DNA of 64,000 nucleotides from Siphonodentalium dalli. Taxonomy: Eukaryota; Mollusca; Scaphopoda; Gadilida; Siphonodentaliidae. A program made the translations under genes and the position numbers. Position 1 is the stretch's first letter. Every line of letters begins with the position of its first letter. A model generated the notes under the pieces. The model was given only the letters and a program-made list of their open reading frames with translations. It made no database searches and was not told where the DNA came from. The DNA lies in the NCBI GenBank assembly GCA_032622095.1, contig CP136061.1, forward strand, positions 262,664,077 through 262,728,076, written 5' to 3'. Shown here one piece after another: positions 40,901 through 52,900 of this stretch.

Positions 40901-43900
40901 TTATTTTTGTTCCAGATTTACAAAGAGCATAAGAAGATGTTTGCAATGGTTTGTCGATCAACAATTGTACCACCTAGAGGTCTTGAGGAGAAATCCGTGT
41001 CTACTATGCCTGCTAGGTAATTAATAAGTTTTAACCCTTCCATGACTGGAGCTTTCTGAAATTTTCCGAAAACCCTGTGCCAATGTATTCTCTTATATAT
41101 TAGAGTCTCCCATAGGGACATTGGCCTAACAATATTTATGTTGACCATGTAAGCCAGTGATTCTCTCATATATGTGAGGCTCCCTATGAGAGACTCGCAT
41201 ATATAAGAGAATGCACTGGCACATGATATTTAATGCTGCACCAGTGCAGCTCCCGTCATGAAACGGTTAAATTACTGACTTCATTTGTGAGATAATCTGT
41301 GGCACTTGATGTCCGGACGGAATCAAGACGTTAATGTTCTAGACTTTTCATATTTTCAAAGAATGATATGCTAAGCCAAAAAGAAGACCACTCTGGGACA
41401 AATTTTATGGATGTAGCCACATACTATGACAGGGCGGAGTCAGGGTGCAAACGGGTTGTTGGCCTTTGTGTCAATGATAGGGTTAGCAAAAGACATTTCT
41501 GATGTTTTGTTATCAGACGGAATCTCAAGGTCATTGAAAGGTGAACATTAAATTTGGCCAATGAAATTTTGGCCAGTTCCATCTCGACCCAAATAATTAG
41601 CGTCATTCTCGAGTCCATGGTACCAAATTTATATCCGAGCACACATACCCAAGATCGTATCATTCCGTCACATACAGTAATGCCCTAAATAATCGACTCC
41701 TTAACCACAGCAGAATTATGTGCAACTTTTCAGGATTTAGTTGGAAATATGGCTTGTTGCCATTTATCGGAAAGCTCTCAGTGAGAGTATGTCCGCGTAT
41801 GGCAACAAGCCATATTTCCGACTAAATCCTGAAAAGTTACCCATAATTCTGCTATGGTTAAAGAGTCGATTATTTAGGGCATTACTGTATAGTGTCCAAG
41901 GGTATAATGGCCAAATTTTTCCGTAACGATGTTCGTATAAAATGTTCTTGAACTGTGGTATTCTTGTTATATGTTGACCCGCCATATCAAATCCAGTCGT
42001 AAGTCGGGATTTTTTTTACCCTGTTTACAATTTTTACAATTTTAATAATTTTTTCTTGTATTCTTTAACAATTTTATAATTTCACCCATACAGAGCCCCA
42101 GACAAACATGAGCAGACAACACTCTTCTATATGCTTCTATATATGTGTGGGGCTCCCTGCAGGGTAATGGGTGTTTTTTATTTTATGTCCTAAAAATTGT
42201 AAGAAACATTTATTTAAAAACAAATGATAAAAAATTGTTAGGCCAATGCATTCTCTTATATATGCGAGGCGACCTATGGTCGACTCACATATATAAGAGA
42301 ATGCTTTGGCACAGGGTAAAAAAAATCCCGACTTAGAAGAATAAATTAACCCTTCCATGACAGGAGCTTCCTGAAATATTGTGAAAACCCTGTACCAAAG
42401 CATTCTCCCATATAAACACCTCAAAAAAAGAAAGTCCCCCCTAATATATTCGGTAATATTTTACGAGATATTGGATGGATTTTGATGAAACTTTTCACAA
42501 ATGATTTATGGTACCAGAGATATCAAGTGTGCTGAGCACTACTTTGAGGTGAGCTATGGCTGAGTGAGCACGAATTGAATGGAAGAGGGGCACTTTTCAA
42601 AAGTTGCAAAAACACAGGTAAAGTGATCATAGTCATTTCGCTGTGCCTTGGTCCCCCACTTCTCGCACAGGCTTGGAACATCCTTATCTGTTGGTACATC
42701 AATGGCCTACATGGTGGGAAACATGGTTTACTGAAAAATGGCTTCAAAGAGACTGATTTCAATAACTCTGTGTTGCTCACGGCATGAAACTTCTGAAAGG
42801 TGTCATTCCAAAGGAATGTGGTTAGACTGAATGGCCTGGGCATGCAGCGGGCATATTGTGTCCCGAAGATGACACGCATGTTATCGTGGACTCAATGTCA
42901 CTTTTGGACCACATTTACAGCCATTAACAACTTGTGTGAACAATGGAACAGGGCCTGACTAATTTTCACATCTTTATTCTAGTTTGGGTGATGAACTATC
43001 CGAGATAATATTGAACAGCACTGGTATGGAATCGATGTACAAAGAGGCAGGCTTCCCAATTGATAGTAAGTAATAATCTATTTCCTAAAACAGGACATAT
43101 TGAGTTAAGGACAAGACATCACTCGGAGGAAATAATAACTTCAGTTGGATAAACTACTGGTACCATAGTAAGTCCATTATATATTTACAATACTACATGC
43201 ATTCCCGCTGTGGAATGGAGGATGTTGGTTGGTTGAAATAACATCATGTGATGCATGCAGGCCCCAACTTGTTTTCATATTATATGGATGCAACTTGCAA
43301 CACGGTACCAGAATATTGTTTAAAACGGCTGCTAAATGCTTTTTTAATCTACAAGTTAAGTTAAGTCTAAGAAATGGATGTTTTAATTTGTTGCGTTCCA
43401 TATAGTATGGACGCAAGTTGGTCTGACATTTTTGTGGAACGCTTTGGTGTCTGACACAAATGTCAGTCCAACTTGCAACCATACTTCATGGAATGCAAGC
43501 AAATCAGCATCCATTTCTTATCAATGATATCAGTACTGTATCATCAATTTTATGGACTATGCTTCAATAACTTTGTACTAAAAAAATGGACCCAAGCTTA
43601 TTGATTCTTTATTGGAAATAACGATATACATTCACATAGCAAATTTCAAGTCGATAGCTCCACCCGTTTCCGAGATCTCGTCTGCGCATGCGCGAAGCTG
43701 GCGTCGCACGGGCTCGGCGACCCGATAAAATTCGTAAAAATTGTCCCTTTGCAAAAAAGTTTTTCGAAAGCAAATGGACATGACTTATAAAGTTGCCTTG
43801 TAAACACCAGTCTCTTCAAGTAACCCGTTGTCTGCTCAAACGTGTTATAGACTAGACTACAGTAATGCCCTAAATAATCGACTCCTTTTCTACAGCAGAT

Positions 43901-46900
43901 TTATGGGTAATTTTTCAGGATCCGACTAAATCCTGAAAAGTTACCCATAATTCTGCTGTGGTTAACCCTTTACCCAACAGAACAGCCCTGTGCCAATGCA
44001 TTCTCTTATATATGCGAGTCGACCATAGGTCGCCTCGCATATATAAGAGAATGCATTGGCTTAACACGTTAAAAATTATAAAACTGTTAAAGAATGTAAG
44101 AAAAAATGGTAAAAAGTGTTAAAAATGTTTTTTTTTAGGCCAATGCATTCTCTTATATATGCGAGGCGACCTATGGTCGACTCGCATATATAAGAGAATG
44201 CATTGGCACAGGGCTAACTGTAACTATCACAATGTGGTCAAGGAGCCGGTTTCAATGATATCCATATTTGTATGGTTATATTGAGACAGACCGAAGATAA
44301 TTTAGGCTATTGAAGCTTTACTTGGCCGGTTTTGGCCGGTTTGTTGGGTAAAGGGTTAAGGAGTCGATTATTTAGGCATAACTGTAGGTTACGTACGGTA
44401 TCTGTTTCTCATATAAATATGATTGGGGGATGAGTAAATAATTAATGCAAATGCAGATATAGGTTTTGTCCCTTTGCAAAAAAGTTTTTCGAAAGCAAAT
44501 GGACATGACTTATAAAGTTGCCTTGTAAACACCAGTCTCTTCAAGTAACCCGTTGTCTGCTCAAACGTGTTATAGACTAGATTTTAAGGCCACAATTAAA
44601 GTGCAATTTCTACATGACCGCTGATTAAATAATTTGAACCAACACGAACGAAACAAAATTATGTACATAATGTTGGGATCTGAACAAGCCATGTCCGTTT
44701 AACCCTTTGAGTGCCAGGTCTGATTTTTGTATCAACCCATATACCCTGTGCCAATGCATTCTCTTATATATGCGAGTCGACCATAGGTCGCCTCGCATAT
44801 ATAAGAGAATGCATTGGCCTAACAATTTTTCATCATTGTTATTATTTTTTATAATTTAAAAAAAACATTCTTTTATTCTTTAACAGACTTTTATTTTGTA
44901 GGTTTATTGCCAGGGAATCTTACGTTTTTCATGGGCATCAAAATTATCACTGTGAACACTTGGTGATAGTTTTGAGTTATAACATGTCCCGAAGGTTTTA
45001 TTGAGTTTGTTTTTAAATTCGCTATAGCATGCTTAAGCATACCCAAAAAAAATCAACCAAAAAAAAAAATTATTTTGATACGCACACATTAAATTGACGA
45101 AGTTGAACTATGGTGTAATTGATCATTTTCTATTTATTTCTATTTACAGATCTTGAATATGACATCCACTTCAATTTTTCAACAGCTGTGTAAGTATTAA
45201 ATATTACGTGAGGCAAAATGAATTTAATGTTTAGTTTCTCATACAAATGTCTTCCAAATTGCATTTAGGTATCCTTTTAAAATAAAATTTGATTTTTGTG
45301 TTACCTAATATTATTTTAATATCTGATGAGAACATGAAAACGGTTCATGCTTTTGGGTGCTACTGTTGTCCTAGACTGTAAAATAGGTGTCATCTTATGG
45401 ACATATTCAAGCAAGTCTGGCTATAGTGTGTCTGACATTTGTAGAATGAGGTCCCCAGAGGGTGAATTAAGAGACCCTATCCTGCGCAGTGGGCTAGCAT
45501 CACCAAATTCATCCTCTTGGGAACTTTCTTCTGCATGGCCTCATCTATTGGGAAGTATCTATAGTCTCAAAATAACATTGTTTTTAGTTACTTTTTCCAT
45601 TCTGTTTAGTTTCTATATCGCCTAATTTGCAGAGGATAAATTGCATAACCGATGTGACTAACAGGTGAACATCACCAACTTCAACTGTAAAACTTAAATC
45701 TTATCCTAGGTCTCACATAGCTATTGATGCCTATGCAGAATGAGCTACTAGTATATGACATAGCAATTACCTATAATGTTCTAATGCCCCTGACTATTCA
45801 CAGTTGTTTTTATTTTCTATAAATTGACACCTCTCCAATGTTAGAACAAGTGATCTTAAATTTCCTCCAGTGCATTTCAATTGTTCTGGAGTTACAATTA
45901 GTACACCAGACTATGATGATCAGCTAATCATTTTCTTCCATGTAGTCATCTAATTAATGTTCTATGTCACTATGTGTATACATGATAGTAAATCTATCAA
46001 TCAGAGTGATATGTTAAGAGTTATGTATGTTGCAATTAATGCTCAATACGTACGGATTTCTAAAAACATAACAAAATAATTTTGAAAAACAAATAGAAAA
46101 AAAAAAGATTTTTTATAAATATTGTTACTTTTTTTTTCCGGTCATAATATCAAAAATCAAAATAAAATGTCCAATTCGGCAGTGTCTGAGAGTGAACTAT
46201 TATTTTTTATTTGGCCTAATATTTCCATAATATTTCTTTAATAATGATTTTCAGACCAACAAGGAACTGTCTGTTTGGTAGAACAACAATTATCAGTTTT
46301 ACGTGTGACGCTACAAGTAAAGGTTCCGGAGAGCTGCTGCTGCCTCCAAAATGTCCCGACGGAACATGTGATGGGTGCTTGTTCCACTTGCTTTGGCGGA
46401 CTTATCATGCATGCCCTACATGTCGAGAGGAAGACTATGCTGTCATCAATGGGGAATGTGTCCAAGGGGAGCAGATAATACACTATATACAACCCAAGTA
46501 TGTATCAAATACTACATGATGTTCATTCAATATTGATTGTATCAGCATACCAGGTAGACTCGTCCCTGGCCCATATGTGAAACACTACGACGCTATCGCT
46601 CTGTGACGTGCCCTCCCATAAGAGACCAGTATGGACTATCGCCATCTTTAAGTAGATGACGTCATTTGTGTCATCGATCCAAATATAACGACGGAGAGAC
46701 AACAGCAACACTGGGATACCCATCAAAACACAATACGTTACCTCGTGTGTTCTGCGAAAACAGTTTACATATTTAAAATATCTATTCATAAATACTAAGT
46801 AGGATATCAAAATAATATGTTTTGATAATTTATTCCCACCAGAGTTCGGCAGAATCTAGTCAAATTTTGGTCTTTGAGCACAACACACAAATCACTTCAG

Positions 46901-49900
46901 CCAATCAGCTTGCACTGTTCTATTTTAGTCCCGGTCAGAATTCTGACTGGAGATCTAAAATGGCGATAGTCCGTACCGGTCTATAATAACGGGCGATAGT
47001 CCGTACCGGTCTATAATAACGGGCGATAGTCCGTACCGGTCTATAATAACGGGCGATAGTCCGTAACGGTCTATAATAACGACGTCCAAAGCAGAGCGAT
47101 GGTCCGTACCGGTCTATAATAACGACGTCCAAAGCAGAGCGTACCGGTCTATAATAACAACGTCCAAAGCAGAGTACCGGTCTATAATAACGACGTCCAA
47201 AGCAGAGCGATAGTCCGTACCGGTCTATAATAACGACGTCCAAAGCAGAGCGATAGTCCATACCGGTCTATAATAACGACGTCCAAAGCAGAGCGATAGT
47301 CCATACCGGTCTATAATAACGACGTCCAAAGCAGAGCGATAGTCCATACCGGTCTATAATAACGACGTCCAAAGCAGAGCGATGGTCCGTATCGGTCTAT
47401 AATAACGACGTCCATTTCGATGAAAAACATGGTTGCCGGCAGCCATCTTGGATTTTACTCTTTGCATGACTTAATCCTTTGGCACACCCTACAGACCACA
47501 TCTCTCCTTCAATCATCATCAAAATTCATATGGATCTTCGGGGTGACCTCTAGATGGGAGCCGTAAAAAAATTCCGCATATCATTGAAAAACATGTAAGA
47601 CTGGAGGTTCCTGAAATTATTCAAAAACCCTGTACCAATGCATTCTCTTATATATGCGAGTCTCCCATATATAAGAGAATACAGAGGCCTAACAATATTT
47701 ACCTTGGCATTGTCTTATGTATGCGAGGCTCCCTATGGGAGACTCGCATATATAAGACAATGCACTGGCACACTATCTTTAAAGATGTATTCAGGGTTTC
47801 TGGCTAGTTTTTACGAAAGACATTTACTTTTTGTTTAGGGTATCAATTAACATATTTAGAATGTGAAGTGCTACATGAAAGACACTCTTTTGTTTGACAT
47901 TGGATTATCTATGCATTTATTTCCTATCATTCTATGTTTTTATAGAGTGACACCAAAAATAATTTTGTTACTTTTTCCATAACAAAATGATATTCTTTTG
48001 TATATATACAGTAATGCCCTAAATAATCGACTGAGAGCTTTCCAATGAATGGCAACAAGCCATATTTCCGACTAAATCCTGAAAAATTACCCATAATTCT
48101 GATGTGGTTAAAGGCACGTGAGGCCTTAATTGTCGAAAATATTCATATTTGTTCCAAACACCGTAAACAGAAAAACATTAAAACGCATACAGTTTCGTTC
48201 ATATATATCATGACCATCGCGTAAACAGCATGTTATCATAAAGCAGTCCTTCGAATTTGGAAAACGTAGGTGCGCGATATATCGCTCAGAGCTTTTGGAA
48301 TTTGCGCGCGCCTTTTTTTGCTGGAGCACAATTCAAATTAACATGGATGAAATGATTACTGAATAAAGACAAACACAATTATAATGATACACACGTGTAA
48401 TTCCAAGTGTGCCTTTGGCAACTTAAAGTGAAGACAGAAATAAAAACATATGTTTATATTGTAGTACAATATCTAGTCCACAATAATCCGATTATCTGGC
48501 AATCCAGGTGAATATAATCACGGTAATGAGTCCACTTCCGCGTCTGAGAGCGCATGCTCACCAGACTCGCAGTCGCTTAAAACTTCAAACTCGGAAGTGG
48601 AATCGTTACCGCAATCAGATTCACCGGAATCTGACGAATCAACCAAGGCTCTCTTTCGTTTTGATATAGTCGGTATTTGAGGAGGCTCCAATGTCCATTT
48701 TTCGTTTTTCTCCGAGTCGAGAGATACTGGCTTCGAAGTATAGCTTCGAAGTATAGTTAAACTTAAAACCTAATCTATGCCAATAATATTCAAATGAATC
48801 GGCGAATCCCGCATGCCGAAACATCAAACGAGGCTGCCAAATAATTGACACTGTTTTTTGCGGGAACTCGCACGTGCAGCAGTTGTGACGAGGTGTACCC
48901 CAATCATTGAGTGAGAAAGATACACGGTGAATAGTCTTGTCGGCGTTTAACCATTGATGTGCTGTTTGTTAAAATCTCGTTCACTGGCTGAAAATTCCGA
49001 CGCGCGCATTTAAATTTTTCGGCGTGCGCATTTAATAACTCGCTGGTTTTTAGATCCAGTGCGCCAAGGCGCGCAAGCGCAATTGCGCGCCTCAAAATCG
49101 AAGGACTGATAAAGACCTACTATATTTTACCTAAGCAAGAGCCTGATTGGGTTACAGAAGACAGCACAGTGCCACTGGCTAATCACACACAAATGGCATA
49201 AACGCTCTTTATTAGTTCCATATCAGGAATTCACCCACAAAGAACGCTCTTTACGCTTACCATCATAATATAAACAAACACCAGAAAAGTAACTTTTTAT
49301 GCTTTTGTTTACATAACAATAGTCAAATATATGACAATAACATACTGTTTATGCGATATTTCTTATTTGTATACGGACAAAGTCTGTCTACATTTTGATG
49401 TTCTTTGATGTTTGTGGCGGTTTTTGTCGGGTGGAAATATTTTTACAGGATACCCACCGTCAAGGCCAACCGTACCTTTAAGGAGTCAATTATTTAGGGC
49501 ATTACTGTAAGTCCAGTTTATGTGTCACATTTGGTTTTCAACAGGGAAAAAGAGAAAATGATATTAACCCTTTGAGTGCCAGGTCGATTTTTGTATCAAC
49601 CCATATACCCTGTGCCAATGCATTCTCTTATATATGCGAGTCGACCATAGGTCGCCTCGCATATATAAGAATGCATTTGCCTAACAATTTTTTTATTTTT
49701 TTTACAATTTTTTACAATTTTAATAATTTATTCTTTATATTCTTTAACAGACTTATTTTGTAGGTTTAGGGCCGATGAGATCGGCCCCTGGCACTCAAAG
49801 GGTTAAAGAAGATTGTTTATGTTGTTTTAACTGGAGGTCTGGATACCTGATTACATCTGTAATCAAATTATCTAACTGATTTTGCTATATTATGCATCTT

Positions 49901-52900
49901 TTCATTTCATGTCCTGTTCTTTTTTCACAGAAACTGTCTCATGAAAGACAAGCCACTCACCTCCAAGATACAAACATGTTCAGTAGTGCCGTTCATTGTA
50001 AGTTAATCAGTAACACTTATTATCACTCACCTCACAAGATTTTATAAGAATCTTTCTGCACTTGCACTTGTAATATCTGTTCGTTTTCATATATTAGTCA
50101 ACCATATACATCTAGCATCAGTGGATCTTTGTATCAACCCATATACCCTGTGCCAATGCATTCTCTTATATATGCGAGTCGACCATAGGTCGCCTCGCAT
50201 ATATAAGAGAATGCATTGGCCTAACAATTTTTTTTTTTTACAATTTTTTACAATTTTAATAATATAGCCTTCCATGGAAGCATCGGACATCACTGAAGAC
50301 CGGACAAAAAAGTGGTCGAACAAGACTGTCCGGTCACACAGCAGACCATAGTGGCAATAATATTAGTAAAAATAACATATTGATATGGCCATCACATTCC
50401 TGGAATAGTTCCCTTTAATTTGATATATGGATCAACCATTTACAGCTAGTGTTTGTGGAGATATCTCCTACGAAACCATCGGAAACTGGCAAAAAAAACA
50501 AAAACTCGATCCAGTATAATGCTATGAGTCTGGACAGAGTCTTGTTCGACCATTTTGTTTTGTTTTGACGTCTTGATGGTTTCAGGGAAGATATCGCCAC
50601 TGTTGCTAACACCAAACATGGTTAATCCATATATCAAAATGTAGGGAATTATTATAGGAATACATTCATTCTACAGTAATGCTCTAAGTAATCGACTTCT
50701 TAACCACAGCAGAATTATGGGTAAATTTTCAGGATTTAGTCGGAAATATGGCTTGTTGCCATTCATCGGAAAGCTCTCGGCGAGTGAATGGCAACAAGCC
50801 ATATTTCCGACTAAATCCTGAAAATTTACCCATAATTCTGCTGTGGTTAAGTGGTCAATTACTTTGGGCATTACTGTATATCAAAATGTAGGGAATTATT
50901 ATAGGAATACGTTTATTCTACATTTATATTTTATCATTGCAATTCTGCAATGGACTGCTGCGTGACCAGACATAGTCTTGTTCAATCTACATGTCCATTT
51001 CACGGACATGTGGAAATTCTCAATTCAAAGAGTTAGGAACCTTGTCTTATACATAGGTACTTTTTAGTGTTATGATCAATTTTGTGTCAGTTACCTGTGG
51101 TTTAGACAGCAAATCATCAATTATTGAACGGAATCTTGTTTGTCATCAATTGATCCAACGTGGCATCAATTGACCTATCAAATAATGTATGCTGAAATTA
51201 TGTTTTGTTGATTCCAGATAGAGATAGCTGTCCCCGTGGCTGTGGGCACTGTGTTGATATTGCTACTGGTATTGGGCTACTGTTGGAAAAAAAACAGAAA
51301 GTTAGTATGATCATCACTGTTAGTGATAATTTATATTATTACCACTTCAAATGGCGTTTTCTAGTTAGATTAATTGTATTTTACACGCACGGTAAGATTC
51401 CATAATTTTGAGGTGAAGTTGACCGTTAGCGAGCGGCAGTTATTAATGAACCTTATTTTCATTTATGCCTGGTGTCTGCTTCTGGTTAAGTCACTGATCA
51501 CGTGATCATGCGAGGATGGAGTGGTAATACTAGTAATAACATGATTTTGTCGGGCGTCATGGTTTATTAACGGCCTGACAGGAACGATTAACAGTCCTCG
51601 GGCCTATTAGCATCCCTCAGGCTGTTATCATATTCTATACTAAACACATTACTCATTACGAGTAGTTATCCTGTAGGAAATTCTAGGTTATTAAGTTCAA
51701 CAAACAACCTTTAATAGTTCATTTGTTGAACTTATTATGTGAACGTTTTCCTGCAATAAATAGTACTCCTTTACTTTTGTTATCAGTTGTGTGCTTATCT
51801 TTCCTGAAACCTCCTCCAAATCAATAATAGATCATTCTAATGTACACTTTTATAACTGAGTGGGAGAATCCATTTAGTATAGATAGTGTTAATCATTCCC
51901 GTGGGACCGTTAATAAACAAAAATCATGTTATTGGTATAATACATATAAGAAAGCAAGAGGAGAATATGTTTATTTTGCCACACTTAAAAGGGTACTGTA
52001 CACTAAATTCTGCCATTTATATGACCATCTCATTTTATACTCAACAGAATATATGCAACAAATGAATGAATTTGAGCCATGAATAAGTTCAAAACACACT
52101 CAAGTTCTCAATGAACGATGCAAACAACATGCTAATTATACTGGAAATGAATAAATGGCTGGAGTCAAAAATTCATTTCCATTATAATTAACATGTTCTT
52201 TGCATCATTCACAGAGCACATGAGTGTATTTTTCACTAATCCATGGATCAAATTCATCCATTTGTTGCATATATTCTGTTGAGTATAAAAGGAGATGGTC
52301 TCATAAATGGCTGAATTTAGTGTACAGTCCCCCTTTAAGGGAATTTAGTGTACAGTCCCCCTTTAAGGGAATTTAGTGTACAGTCCCCCTTTAAGGGAAT
52401 TTAGTGTACAGTCCCCTTTTAAGGCCAATATATAAATCAATTACTAGATTCTCATCCAACGTTTTTTGAAAATTGGGGCGGGAGGGTGAATTTTATTTTT
52501 TATATATTATTCCTGCCAACAAATGGTCAGTCTAGAAATTTAACCAGTATCCTACATTATAGAGCTCGATGTAATGTAAAGCGCCGTTGAATATGTACTC
52601 ATAATATTGAGCGCTATACAAATTAATTATTGTATTGTATTGTATTATGGACCATACTGATTCAATGCATTTACTAACTGTTATGTACAATACTGATTCA
52701 ATGCATTTGATGTTCACCAGATTGGAGTACAAGTATTGTAAGCTGATTGATGAGTCGAGTGGTAAGGGTGAACTACCACCCTCCGAAACGTGTGCCTTTG
52801 ATGACGATGAAGACGAAGAGGCCGACCAAGTTGAATTCAAAAGTAATAAGAGTGGGATGCTATTTAGTAAGCTCAAAAACAAGATTTCAAAAAAGGTTTG

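Noticed and set aside
42523-42879. 118-codon - strand frame as a gene
   Set aside because: Protein-like in composition but no known motif, no splice context and next to repeat edges; kept only as unassigned sequence.
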